A stretch of 39,254 nucleotides of DNA from Fulvivirga imtechensis AK7 (GTDB lineage Bacteria > Bacteroidota > Bacteroidia > Cytophagales > Cyclobacteriaceae), in the NCBI RefSeq assembly GCF_000331535.1, contig NZ_AMZN01000083.1, forward strand, positions 1-39,254. The letters run 5' to 3'. The notes under the pieces are model-generated. The model was not told where the DNA came from. It saw only the letters and a list, made by a program, of their open reading frames with translations, and ran no database searches. The translations under genes and the position numbers were made by a program. Each line of letters begins with the position of its first letter. The stretch's first letter is position 1. Shown here piece by piece: positions 1 to 11,865 of this stretch.

Positions 1-372
1 TACAGAGAACCAGCGGCCGTGTGTATGGGGTTCGAAATCGACTGTAAGGAGATTCACGAGGGGTTGTGCGGCATGGTATGTGGTAGAAGCCAGACCTCAT
101 GTGCTCTCACGAATCAGGGGATTCCTGAACTCCGCTCTGCTACGTCAGGAATGACGAAGAGAAAAGGCTGCGCCAGGAATAACGAAAGGAAACCACTGTG
201 TTAGATAACAGGAAAAAGAAACGGCCCATACTTCGGACTTCCGACTTCCGCATCTCTCCGAACATCGGCAGAAGCCAGACCATTGCATCAGTGATACAAG
301 ACAGGGATCTGAAGAAGCAAAAAAGGGGCTTAAGTGCCCCTTTTTTGAATAAGTAAAATGGCATGCTGTTAT
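1..372. other. Gene-free stretch ahead of the LRR gene terminator
   Basis: No convincing coding region is visible; the short open frames here have no family features and overlap each other on opposite strands. A 12-base word, AGAAGCCAGACC, occurs twice (near 86 and 272), and a CGTCAGGAATGACGAAG / CGCCAGGAATAACGAAAG near-repeat lies around 143-187. These look like remnants of dispersed repetitive sequence. The only well-supported element is the terminator at 319-346. Confidence 0.5.
319..346 (-). terminator. Rho-independent terminator of the LRR/T9SS gene, probably bidirectional
   Basis: A perfect 11-bp stem, AAAAAAGGGGC / GCCCCTTTTTT, encloses a 6-base loop. A-run and T-run flank it symmetrically, so it can terminate transcription from either side. 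It lies 27 bases beyond the stop codon of the minus-strand LRR gene (373), which it most likely terminates. Confidence 0.85.
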
Positions 373-3300
373 TTAATGTACTATCAATCTTACTGTTCCT
401 AGTTCTTTTTTGTCCTGCGACAGTCTGAGTATATACGTTCCTCTGTTAAAGCCTTCTAACGGGAGGTATACTTTTCTTTCCGACCGGAGCACTGCAGCAT
501 CCAAAGATTTGGTTAATGCCAGGTTACCTGTAGTACTAAATAGTTGCAACTCAACCCTTCCTTTCAGCTCCACATTTTTCGTAAATTCAACCGTTATTCC
601 CTCTGCTGTTGTAGGGTTTGGATATACATTGATCGACTGAATGATCTCATCCATAAGTCCTGTGGTGGTGACCAGTGTAACCGCGATTTTTCCATCTTTT
701 ACTAACGCTTCCACGTTATAGTTACTATGCTGGTTTTCAGCGATGGTGATGTCAACATCAGTAAGTGTATCCATCGGGTAGCCGGGGTACTGAATGTTTA
801 TTCTATAGGTGTCATCCGGCAGGTTCTTGAATTGGAATTCACCATTGACATTCGTATAGGTGAAGGCCACAAGTTCGTAAACCACCTCGGATGTTCTTGC
901 TGTTCTTACTGCCCTGCGAGCGGAAACACCTGCCTGACCAACCCTCTTTCTTGCCATCATCCTGCCATCTGAGCTTTCAGCCTGCTCTTCTTCTTCAAGT
1001 GTACCATTGATCACGCCACTACCCGTTGTGCTTTTAGGTTCGGCAATCAGCCTAATATCGAAAGTTGGGTTGGTAGCGTCAATAAAGAGAGTATCGGCTT
1101 CTTCCCACAGATCAATTCTTTCGTAGTAGGTCGGAAGCTGTCCGGGGTAGGCAGTAGTATCTGCTTTGCCAAGGGCCAGATAATCACCAATTACAATATT
1201 GCTGAATGCAAAAGCGCCCTGGTTGTTCAGAGTGGTGGCCAGTGTGTCGAAGGCGGTACCTTCCTGGTTGATCTCAAACAGCAGCACCTCACCATTGGTC
1301 ACCGGTTGGTTATCCGAGGTAAAGATATTGCCACTTGCGTTAGTCGTTTCTGCTACAAAGGAGATGGTGTGATGCACACTTTTTTGCCCTGTTGCATTTC
1401 TCGCCCAGATCATCAGATCGTAGGTACCCCCGGGGGTTACGTTACCAAGCCTTGGTCTAAAGAGTACATCTACAGGATTTCCCGTCTCAAGCCTTTTAAC
1501 AGTACCTTTGTCAATCACGGTTCCGTTTTGCCCCAGTCTATAATTGAGCTTACTAATGACCTCGCCATCCAGTGCCTTGGCCATGGCATTGATCCTGATC
1601 CTGCCAGTGTTGGTGAGCTCGAATATGTGAGGAATAGGAGGAATACCTGAAAGCACATATGGGTCGGTTCCCGAGAATGCACCGGCACTTACTGTATTTG
1701 TAGGCACAAAATCATTATCAATGTTCAGCAGGCCACTATTGTTTGCAAATGCAGCGGTGGCATAATCGATGTTGCCGGAAGCGCTATTACCTGTAGCCTG
1801 GTAGTCGTTAATGATATTGTTAGTTACCGTAGCATCCTGTATGCTATCCGTAAAAATATTGATGGTATTAAAATCAAAGATCACATTTGTCATAACATTT
1901 TTCGCAGCCGTAGCTTTGGCAAACACAGTAGTGACTGTATCAATGATGTTGTTCTGAATAAAAATATCCTGATACGACCGGCTAACACCATTTAAAGGTG
2001 TTGAGGCGAAAGTGAAATTCGTAATATAATTTTTATTTACCAGTATATTCTGGCAATCATCATTGATACCAAACATATTGATCTTATTCCCGGTGAAGTG
2101 TACGTTTCTCAGCGTATCATTCAGCTTTGAGCTTTGATTGTTCAGTAGCACCTGGAATATATCCAATCCATACACTTCCGAGCCCTCAGCACCCTTCTTA
2201 AATCCCATACCATATACCTGTGCCGTTTCACTGGTAGCCTGAGTTTCCGGATTTTCACTAATGAAATAGCCTGGTCCGTAAATTATTCTTGGCGATTCGA
2301 ATAAAGCAAAGCCCCGATTATAGGGTATGGAAGATCCTGCCACATATAATGTGTCGCCATCATTTGTGCCATAGGTGGCGGCATAAAATGATTTGAAATC
2401 AGCCATTGAATTGGGAGAATTGTCAACCGTGAAACTTTTAGGGGCGCCAGAGAAAGCTACGTTAAAGAATTCTGTCTGTATTGTAAGATCAGGCACAGCC
2501 GGGTTGGTGATTTTACAGTAATACGCTCCCAGATCATCAAAAGTGGCTCCCGTGATCTGATAGTTCATTGTGGTAGCAATGGAATCGGTAATGTTGAGCA
2601 CCCATTGATATTGATTGCCTGGTGCATCATATACGTTTATAAGATCAAGCGCACCCCCTGGGTCCACAGTAGTGTAAGCATGGGGTCTTGTACCTTGCGG
2701 ATTATATCTGAAATTAGCAATACCGATGTTAGCGCTGATGTCATCAAAGTCAAGCAGGTTAAATTCTACTTCTAACTGAACCATAGAAGGCATCGTAGTA
2801 AAATCCGGGATGGATGTGAATCTATTACCACTGATGCTCATGCCTTCGAGCTGAGTACTTAGTATTTCAGTAGGGAAGGCCCCTTCCAACTGGTTGCTCC
2901 AGAGCCACAGACCTCTGAGGTTGGTCAAATTGCCAATCTGGGCATCCAGCGTACCGGTGAGCTGGTGTCCACCCAGGTCAAGTGATTCCAGGTTTGTCAG
3001 GCTATAGATCTCCCCAGGAAAGGCTGTGGCCAGTGGTTGTGTGTTGGGTATGCTGATCTCCCTGAGCTGGATAAGCGTATCAAGGCCTGTAGGTAATGGC
3101 ACGTTCAGTTCCTGATTGTCACCTAATGTGATGTACTGTATATTTGGAAGTCTCCAAAGCGCATCAGGAATGGTGCCCGTAAGGCCAGCATTATTCGCTC
3201 TGAATTCTACGAGTGAAGCGAGATTGCTGATGTCTGCTGGTATGACATCATTTATTGGGTTGCCTGAAATGTCAAGGTTTGCCAGAGCCGGCAGACTCCA

Positions 3301-5436
3301 AAAAGCTGTTGGAATTGAACCTGAAATTTGGTTGCCATCTATTCTAAACGTGTTGAGAGCGCTTAAGCTTCCTATTGATGAGGGGATTGTCCCTGTCAGA
3401 TTACATCCTGAAACCCAAAATTCCGTGAGGGAAGAAACATTACCTATTTCAGCCGGTATAGTTCCTGTTAAATTAGAATTAAAAGCTCTGATCGAGCTTA
3501 ATGCAGTCATATTTTGTATGTTGGCATCTAACTGCCAGTTGAGGTTTGGGTTGTCATGCACGTTGAGCTGTATGAGATTGGTTAAATTCCAGATGGTTGA
3601 TGGAATAGAACCGGTGAGGTTGTTAGTATCGAAATACAACTGTTGCAAAGCGGTTAATGATCCGATAGATTGTGGAAACTCACCGTTCATGTTATTGTTG
3701 GCCAGATAGAGTTCTGTTACCCTTCCGCCATTAATGGTGACACCATCCCATGTATTGATATTACCTGAAAGCCAGTTGGTATTGTTATTCCAATTTGCTC
3801 CATTGGTGTTGTTATATAGCTCTACCAAAACGAGGCTGTCGCTCTCCAGGCTTATACCATCTAATACCATCACTTTTTTAGAGGTTGTAGAGCAGCCAAA
3901 GCTATTCAGCGCTTCATAATGGTATTGACCGTTAACGATAGGGGAAAGTACAGTGGATGTTTCTCCGGGCATTGATACTCCATTTCTAAACCACTGGTAG
4001 GAATATAACCCTGGGTCATAGGCTGTCAATGTCTCGGAGGGATTGAGCATACCGTCTTCCATTTCCAGGTGGACAATGGGTTTAGGTCGGTTTGGCGCCC
4101 ACTGAGTAATGTCAATATTTTTTCCATCATTAGTAGAGGTGCTACCGAAAACAAAATAGTCGCCATCATTCAAATATGCGGAGGAATATCCGAATGTTTC
4201 TCCAACAGAAAACGCACTGGCAGGATTAGCATCAATAGTTCCGTTTATGCTTAGCGTTAACACCATGGGCCCGAAAATACCGGGCATAGCCTGATAAGTA
4301 TTGTTGTAATAAACCGAATCCGTCACAATTTGTCCACTTACCAATATTGTGTTATAATTCATGCTGTAATTGATTGTGGTACCGAATTCATCAGAACTGC
4401 TGACCCCTCCCAACTGATTTGCCCACAGGTGTGTTCCGTTGGGGTCAAGGCTTCCAATGAGCATTTCAGTTCCTCCTATGGCATTGACGGTGTTGCCCTG
4501 TATAGTGATGTTATCATTAAAATTACCGGTGTAATAAACGTTGCGGGCGGTATCGGTAGTAACACTGTAGATGTTGTTAAATCCATTGGAAGATCCGTTG
4601 TCCAAACCAGCCACCCACAATGCCGAACCATCTGAGGAGCTGAGCTTTGCTATGTATGGATTGATGATATTTGCATCCGAGGCGGTAAATGAACTTGCTC
4701 CAAAGGCCACAGTACCCGTAAAATGGCCTCCTATTATAACATCGTTAAAGGCATCTGTTGCCAGGGACCATACGCGTCCTCTGCCATTGCTACCGGTAGA
4801 TTGTACGGCCCACAGCTCAGTGCCAGAGCTACTGCAGGCCAGCACAAAGGATTCTGAAAGCCCTGCAGTAGTGTTGAGCACAGTGCCTCCAAGATCAATA
4901 CTTCCGGAGAAAGCTCCACTGATATAGAGGTTGCCAGAGTCGTCTGTTTCTCCGTCATACGGCATTATCTGGGCTCCAAAAGGCAAATTGCTGGTTGTTA
5001 CGAGAGTGGTGTAGCTGTTCGACCAGCCGGGAGTTCCGCTACTTTTACCAAATGCCTCGACACGAAGAATATGATTGGCGTACCCGGTTTCCAGTTCGGT
5101 CACCGCCACAACCACATCCGTGCTGTTCACTATAAGTGTGGGATTTGTAGCAAAGAATTCATTACCGGTTATTTGCTGTACCCACATAAATGAGCCGCTG
5201 ATGTCGTAAGCTGCTACATATACTCCATATCCGACAGGCTGTGTCAGCACAGTATCTCCTACGTTTACAGTGCCTTGAAAAGTACCCAGTGAAAATACCT
5301 GAGTGCCATCCACGGCCACTTTCCAAACCTGGATGTTTTCATCCTCCAGTATACTAACATCTCCGGGGCAGGATTGAGAAAAGGCGCTGCCAATCAGTAT
5401 TAAATTAAAAAGAAAACAAAGTAATGATCGATACAT
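373..5436 (-). CDS. Giant secreted LRR / beta-helix protein with type IX secretion sorting domain
   Basis: This 1687-residue protein starts at an ATG followed by a signal peptide (MYRSLLCFLFNLILIGSAFSQ). Residues about 30-480 hold repeated blade-like segments (TGNF/SGAFSG, LWANQLGG-type) resembling SBBP beta-propeller repeats. An Ig-like segment follows (YSYQWFRNGVSMPG). About 540-900 is a plant-type leucine-rich repeat array with an LxxLxLxxNxLTGxIPxxIGxL consensus and an N-terminal cap (NTNGANWNNNTNWLSG). About 1050-1245 is an asparagine-rich right-handed beta-helix-like stretch. Two carboxypeptidase-regulatory-like folds flank a basic linker (RMMARKRVGQAGVSARR). The last ~90 residues (INVYPNPTT...) match the T9SS type A sorting domain, so the protein should cross the outer membrane and be surface-bound or released. 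Role unknown, probably adhesion or ligand binding. It diverges from the TPR-CHAT gene at 5606 across 169 bp. Confidence 0.85.
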   Translation of the reverse strand: MYRSLLCFLFNLILIGSAFSQSCPGDVSILEDENIQVWKVAVDGTQVFSLGTFQGTVNVGDTVLTQPVGYGVYVAAYDISGSFMWVQQITGNEFFATNPTLIVNSTDVVVAVTELETGYANHILRVEAFGKSSGTPGWSNSYTTLVTTSNLPFGAQIMPYDGETDDSGNLYISGAFSGSIDLGGTVLNTTAGLSESFVLACSSSGTELWAVQSTGSNGRGRVWSLATDAFNDVIIGGHFTGTVAFGASSFTASDANIINPYIAKLSSSDGSALWVAGLDNGSSNGFNNIYSVTTDTARNVYYTGNFNDNITIQGNTVNAIGGTEMLIGSLDPNGTHLWANQLGGVSSSDEFGTTINYSMNYNTILVSGQIVTDSVYYNNTYQAMPGIFGPMVLTLSINGTIDANPASAFSVGETFGYSSAYLNDGDYFVFGSTSTNDGKNIDITQWAPNRPKPIVHLEMEDGMLNPSETLTAYDPGLYSYQWFRNGVSMPGETSTVLSPIVNGQYHYEALNSFGCSTTSKKVMVLDGISLESDSLVLVELYNNTNGANWNNNTNWLSGNINTWDGVTINGGRVTELYLANNNMNGEFPQSIGSLTALQQLYFDTNNLTGSIPSTIWNLTNLIQLNVHDNPNLNWQLDANIQNMTALSSIRAFNSNLTGTIPAEIGNVSSLTEFWVSGCNLTGTIPSSIGSLSALNTFRIDGNQISGSIPTAFWSLPALANLDISGNPINDVIPADISNLASLVEFRANNAGLTGTIPDALWRLPNIQYITLGDNQELNVPLPTGLDTLIQLREISIPNTQPLATAFPGEIYSLTNLESLDLGGHQLTGTLDAQIGNLTNLRGLWLWSNQLEGAFPTEILSTQLEGMSISGNRFTSIPDFTTMPSMVQLEVEFNLLDFDDISANIGIANFRYNPQGTRPHAYTTVDPGGALDLINVYDAPGNQYQWVLNITDSIATTMNYQITGATFDDLGAYYCKITNPAVPDLTIQTEFFNVAFSGAPKSFTVDNSPNSMADFKSFYAATYGTNDGDTLYVAGSSIPYNRGFALFESPRIIYGPGYFISENPETQATSETAQVYGMGFKKGAEGSEVYGLDIFQVLLNNQSSKLNDTLRNVHFTGNKINMFGINDDCQNILVNKNYITNFTFASTPLNGVSRSYQDIFIQNNIIDTVTTVFAKATAAKNVMTNVIFDFNTINIFTDSIQDATVTNNIINDYQATGNSASGNIDYATAAFANNSGLLNIDNDFVPTNTVSAGAFSGTDPYVLSGIPPIPHIFELTNTGRIRINAMAKALDGEVISKLNYRLGQNGTVIDKGTVKRLETGNPVDVLFRPRLGNVTPGGTYDLMIWARNATGQKSVHHTISFVAETTNASGNIFTSDNQPVTNGEVLLFEINQEGTAFDTLATTLNNQGAFAFSNIVIGDYLALGKADTTAYPGQLPTYYERIDLWEEADTLFIDATNPTFDIRLIAEPKSTTGSGVINGTLEEEEQAESSDGRMMARKRVGQAGVSARRAVRTARTSEVVYELVAFTYTNVNGEFQFKNLPDDTYRINIQYPGYPMDTLTDVDITIAENQHSNYNVEALVKDGKIAVTLVTTTGLMDEIIQSINVYPNPTTAEGITVEFTKNVELKGRVELQLFSTTGNLALTKSLDAAVLRSERKVYLPLEGFNRGTYILRLSQDKKELGTVRLIVH

Positions 5437-5587
5437 AATTTTTTATTGATTTAAACCTCCCAATATACACTATAGAATATACTTATCAAAGTAGTTTTTG
5501 ACTATGCCGAGGATAAATGTTTAATTAAAAATATTAATGTCTGTTTATTGGGCATGTTGCGAATCATATATTATATTGATGGGTTAA

Positions 5588-8674
<3,087 letters not shown>

Positions 8675-8677
8675 GCA

Positions 8678-9214
8678 CTATTCATTGACGGTAAAGACAA
8701 GCACCGGCCAGGGAAATCTTCTTGATTTTCTGTTGCTTCTTGGGTGTAACCCGGTGATGTTGACAGTTTTACCGCCAATTATTAGGATAAAGTCAGGATC
8801 GTTAGGGTCATATACCAGGTCTTCATGTGGTTCCAGTTTCATTAATTTTTGATGCATGGGGTACAGTTGCGTCCAAACCAGGGCATCAAAATGTTCCTGA
8901 TCTTCAATTTCTGTTTCATCAAAAACAGCAAAATATGCTTGCGGATATTCACTGCCAAGAGAAGGTTTTCTCAAAAATTTGAAGATACTGTTGAACATCC
9001 GATGTGAACTTTCCCTCGTTCCCATCTCTTCAAAAATATCCATGTAGTAGTTACGCTTGTTACTTACAGGAGGAGCACCCACATATGCCTGATCATCGAT
9101 CTTAAAGTATCCCCGTATCGCCTTGTTCATCATCTTATATTTAATTGTATTGGAGGACTGTCTGGTTGTATCTTTGACTTTATTCTTACTTGTGCTTTTA
9201 TTAGCTTGCATCAT
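8678..9214 (-). CDS. YqcI/YcgG-like protein, C-terminally short (possibly truncated)
   Basis: This 178-residue protein contains a segment resembling the YqcI/YcgG family: FDALVWTQLYPMHQKL, DPNDPDFILIIGG, then GLHPRSNRKSRRFPWPVLVF. Family members, from memory, run about 230-260 residues and continue past this motif with a Phe-Asn-x-His-x-Gln-Phe-like stretch and a C-terminal CPF motif. Here the frame stops after PVLVFTVNE, 3 bp from the stop of the CHAT gene on the other strand. Loss of the C-terminal quarter, perhaps when the CHAT gene arrived, is therefore likely. The start is one of two adjacent ATGs (9214 or 9211). The function of the full-length family is poorly defined. The family call is moderately confident; the truncation is inferred. 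Confidence 0.6.
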   Translation of the reverse strand: MMQANKSTSKNKVKDTTRQSSNTIKYKMMNKAIRGYFKIDDQAYVGAPPVSNKRNYYMDIFEEMGTRESSHRMFNSIFKFLRKPSLGSEYPQAYFAVFDETEIEDQEHFDALVWTQLYPMHQKLMKLEPHEDLVYDPNDPDFILIIGGKTVNITGLHPRSNRKSRRFPWPVLVFTVNE

Positions 9215-9371
9215 ATACTTTAAATTTCATTTAATGAATTAAAAAACATGCCAGTCGTTATTTTCAAAAAATCGCTACATCAACTGTCCGGAATACTCCT
9301 GGGTTGTGCATTTCAATACCCAGGTGTAGGGCTGCATTTCCACATCAGCAGCAGGTATGTTGGTGTGATTT

Positions 9372-9617
9372 TTACTTTTTAAGCTCCGGTATGATCAACT
9401 CCTGCCCGGCATGGATGTCGTTGGGGTCGCTGATCTTATGCTGGTTGGCTTTGTAAATATGTTTCCACAAAGCGGGATTACCATAAAACTCTCTGGCAAT
9501 GACACTTAGCGACTCATCATCCTGTACAATATGAATTTTATAGCTTTTAGTACCGGCTGCTTTGCCCTCTGTGTTGTCGGTATCCCTTTCTTTGATTTTT
9601 TCCGATGATCTGACCAT
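9372..9617 (-). CDS. Small LysM-domain protein
   Basis: The gene encodes 81 residues from the ATG at 9617, preceded by a weak GGA. An in-frame ATG at 9647 would add 10 residues. The N-terminal ~30 residues are charged and lack a signal peptide. The C-terminal ~50 residues are one LysM module, with YKIHIVQDDESLSVIAREFYG, an ALWKHIYKANQ helix, and a GQELIIPEL end. Single-LysM proteins of this layout resemble the LysM half of YgaU/Kbp and the small LysM subunits of phage tails and contractile injection systems. No baseplate or BON partner is present, so a cytoplasmic or non-classically exported LysM protein is all that can be said. Confidence 0.75.
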   Translation of the reverse strand: MVRSSEKIKERDTDNTEGKAAGTKSYKIHIVQDDESLSVIAREFYGNPALWKHIYKANQHKISDPNDIHAGQELIIPELKK

Positions 9618-9647
9618 AATTTCCAGGTTTAAATAAAACATGTTCAT

Positions 9648-9952
9648 TAACCTGTTAAAAAATTATGCCAGGGTCTGGTTCAATACTCCTGTGAAGGCTG
9701 TGCGATTGTGATGTGAAAGCCAAAAATCTCGATAAACTTTTCCTTTTGTGACAAATTTTATTCCAAACTATATTCAGTAGAATTTTAGGGAATAATGAGA
9801 AAATTATTCTCCCAACCTGCTTATTTCTACCTGCAGGGGATTGTGTAAGATGTTGACAATCAATAAATAAAAATTTGCATTCAGGCTGGTGACTGTTTTG
9901 TACTGCATTTAGTATTCCAACTAATTTTTTCAAATCTTAAAAAGTGTTTGTT
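9648..9952. other. Intergenic region without a supported gene
   Basis: About 300 AT-rich bases separate the LysM gene from the divergent disordered-protein gene. A 92-codon minus-strand frame crosses it but has no family features and low-quality composition, so I do not call it. It should hold promoters for both flanking genes. No clear inverted repeat or consensus promoter was recognised. Confidence 0.4.
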
Positions 9953-11305
9953 ATGGAGACAAGGGAAAAAAAGGAAAAGCAGAATAAAGAAAATAAAGCA
10001 AAGGCATCGGACCCTATAACCGGTAAGGCGCACAGGCCTGACGGAGATAAGATAGCCCGTAGCACAGCAAAAGGAGCCACAAACGACCAGGCTGCTAATC
10101 AGGGTGAGTTTGAAACTGAATCCGGGGCGGCCGATAATAAAACTTCTACCGGCAAAACAGGAAAAGGAACAAGTAAATCGGAGCAACCTACAAGGCAGAG
10201 AACCTCTAAAACTTCTTCCGGGCAAAGATCCGGTGAGTCGGGAACGCCACGCGGTTCGTTCGGAAGTGAGAGCTGGCAAAGAAATAGAAAAGCAGAAACA
10301 CTGGCAGATTTTAATTACCTGAACCGGCAAAACCGACCTGGTACTGAGCAATCAGCAGGGTGGAGAGACAGGATGCAGTTTGAAAGTGACCAGGACGATA
10401 ACGTAGGAATTAACCCTCATGGTATGAATACGCCATTGGGAATGAACACCGGTCGATACTCAGGGTACGGTGACGACCGTGACAGAAATACAGAAGGGTA
10501 TGGTCGGGGTGAGCGGACCAACCTTGGCTATGAAGCACGCATGCAGTCAGAAAGAGGCCGTGATATAGAGCGTGACCAGGGCAGAGGTGATTATCGAAAT
10601 ACCGGTCGTTATCAGGGATATGGCGCTGATACCGGCTCTTCACCGTACCGTGGTTATGACCGCGATTATGGAAGCAAACCTACGGATTTTAGAAATCGTT
10701 CCTATGAACAGTCTCGCTATGATGATGACAGTAGTTTCACAAGAGAGGAGTCGGATTTCAGGACCAGGGCTTTTGGCTCTTATGCCAACAAAGATGAAGA
10801 AGAAAGAAGAGAGCCCAACTACTATGACAGGCATGGGAGGTATGCCGGCCGTTCAAATAAAAGTAATTACGATGCCGGAGATGATGACAGTTACGGCATG
10901 TCGCGATACAGTGATGCTGAGCGTGGTCACAACAGGGGCTCTTACGGCTCAAGACATCAGGAAGGTTCCGATCGATATTTTACCAGCCGGGAACCGGAGA
11001 ATTTTGAAAACCGAAGCAGCCGGTATGAAGGTCAGGGCCGAAGCCGTGAATCTGACCGGGAAAGATATTGGAGGCGCGAAAGAGACCGAGAAAGATCCAG
11101 CTACCAGGGCTATGGTGAATCCAGATATTCCGACCGGCACGGCAGAGACAGGGATCTGGAAAGAAGGGGCGAAGATGAGGAGTACCGTAGAAGGAGAGGA
11201 GGTGTAGACACCAATCGTTATAACGAAGGCCGTGCCTCCCGCGGACATAGAAATTACGATGATCCCTATCGTCAATATGATTGGGGTTCGAGGGGAGGTG
11301 ACTAA
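9953..11305 (+). CDS. Long intrinsically disordered R/D/Y/S/G-rich protein
   Basis: The predicted product is 450 residues from ATG 9953; a GTG at 9944 would add three. It has no signal peptide, no hydrophobic segment and no recognisable fold. The first ~110 residues are Lys/Thr/Gly/Ser-rich (KEKQNKENKAKASDPITGKA). From about 140 onward it is a low-complexity repeat of Arg-Asp, Tyr-Gly and Ser-Arg pieces such as GRYSGYGDDRDRN, YRGYDRDYGS and RYSDRHGRDRDLERRGEDEEYR. This Tyr/Arg-rich 'sticker' pattern resembles phase-separating or RNA-binding low-complexity proteins and bacterial hydrophilins. Overlapping open frames in the other phases are by-products of the GA-rich composition. Function unknown; stress protection or nucleic acid binding is inference. 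Confidence 0.7.
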   Translation: METREKKEKQNKENKAKASDPITGKAHRPDGDKIARSTAKGATNDQAANQGEFETESGAADNKTSTGKTGKGTSKSEQPTRQRTSKTSSGQRSGESGTPRGSFGSESWQRNRKAETLADFNYLNRQNRPGTEQSAGWRDRMQFESDQDDNVGINPHGMNTPLGMNTGRYSGYGDDRDRNTEGYGRGERTNLGYEARMQSERGRDIERDQGRGDYRNTGRYQGYGADTGSSPYRGYDRDYGSKPTDFRNRSYEQSRYDDDSSFTREESDFRTRAFGSYANKDEEERREPNYYDRHGRYAGRSNKSNYDAGDDDSYGMSRYSDAERGHNRGSYGSRHQEGSDRYFTSREPENFENRSSRYEGQGRSRESDRERYWRRERDRERSSYQGYGESRYSDRHGRDRDLERRGEDEEYRRRRGGVDTNRYNEGRASRGHRNYDDPYRQYDWGSRGGD

Positions 11306-11399
11306 TAGCCTGCATTCTACAGGTGATAATAATTAAGCTGCCTTTGAAAGTATTGCCGCCACCATACTGCAACTTTCTTTTGGGCAGCTTTTTTCTGTA

Positions 11400-11832
11400 A
11401 AATAACTAGAGAAAACTCTAAGTGGCTTTAAGAAAACGTTCATGCCAAAGGGCGGGACGAAGTCCCAAAAAGCGGAGTTCCGTACAGTTGTCCATAGCCG
11501 TTAACTTAAGAGAAAATAGCCCCAGAGGATATACATAATAACCTAAATATATGACCCTTTGTGAAAATATATGGTCTCACACCTCACCTATCAAAAGCCT
11601 GTGCTTTTACTACAGCCTGCACTTCCCTCTCCTTGAGGAGAGGGCAATTCTTCTGTGCTTATATTTCAGCCTGTTCAGGGGTGAGGTGATAACTCAAGAC
11701 GGGAATAAAATGATTGGGTTTAGCATTTTAGATATCATTTTACAAGGGCTACAGACATTACGCTCCTACCGGGATGTTTAAATTAACGGCTATGGTACAG
11801 TTGTCGGGAAGAGCATCTTTGAGGCAAGCGTA
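11400..11832 (+). repeat. Dispersed repeat element, copy A
   Basis: This stretch is clearly related to 37237-37625. Shared blocks run in the same order: AAAACGTT, GCGGGA(C/T)GAAGT, CCAAAAAGCGGAGT, CAGTTG(T/C)CCATAGCC, CACCTCACC, CATCCCTCTCCTTGAGGAGAGGG-like, CTTCTGTGCTTATATTTCAG and GGTGAGGTGATAACTCAA, ending near GAGGCAAG. At the core a perfect 9+9 bp palindrome (11625-11644, CCCTCTCCT TG AGGAGAGGG) is nested inside outer arms CACCTCACC (11580-11588) and GGTGAGGTG (11680-11688). No transposase is encoded. It fills the 560-bp gap between the disordered-protein gene and the methyltransferase gene. Confidence 0.8.
11493..11794. repeat. Inner part of copy A bounded by 16-bp inverted repeats and 11-bp direct repeats
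   Basis: CATAGCCGTTAACTTA (11493-11508) is repeated inverted as TAAATTAACGGCTATG (11779-11794), matching at 15 of 16 positions. Immediately outside lie identical 11-base direct repeats GTACAGTTGTC (11482-11492 and 11795-11805). The architecture resembles a MITE with target duplication. Against this, copy B shares sequence to the left of the left repeat, so the direct repeats may belong to the element itself. Confidence 0.6.
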
Positions 11833-11865
11833 AAGCAGATATTGGCGCTTTCTTGCAGACACTAA

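Noticed and set aside
86-283. Repeated AGAAGCCAGACC words as an attachment site
   Set aside because: Only 12 bases are shared, with no integrase, tRNA gene or element boundary nearby.
9249-9383. 44-codon plus-strand frame (MPVVIFKKSLHQLSG...) and a minus-strand frame reading ADVEMQPYTWVLKC
   Set aside because: Both overlap in a 157-bp gap between two minus-strand genes. Neither has a supported start or family, and the peptide-like look of the minus frame lacks an upstream ATG.
9372-9617. LysM protein as part of a contractile injection system or phage tail
   Set aside because: No sheath, tube, baseplate or spike gene occurs in the window; a single LysM domain is not diagnostic.
9655-9933. 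92-codon minus-strand frame between LysM and the disordered-protein gene
   Set aside because: Composition is like translated non-coding AT-rich DNA, with no motif and no sensible start context.
10572-11207. 211-codon alternative frame within the disordered-protein gene, plus several reverse-strand frames
   Set aside because: They arise from GA-rich repetitive codons. The chosen frame has the ATG, the fullest length and coherent R/D/Y/S/G composition.
11551-11781. 76-codon frame inside repeat copy A, with an open counterpart of 49 codons in copy B
   Set aside because: The shared part is explained by the nested palindrome and its flanks. The C-terminal ends differ, the peptide has no family features, and the palindrome itself encodes PLLEERA by necessity. 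Kept as repeat, not gene.
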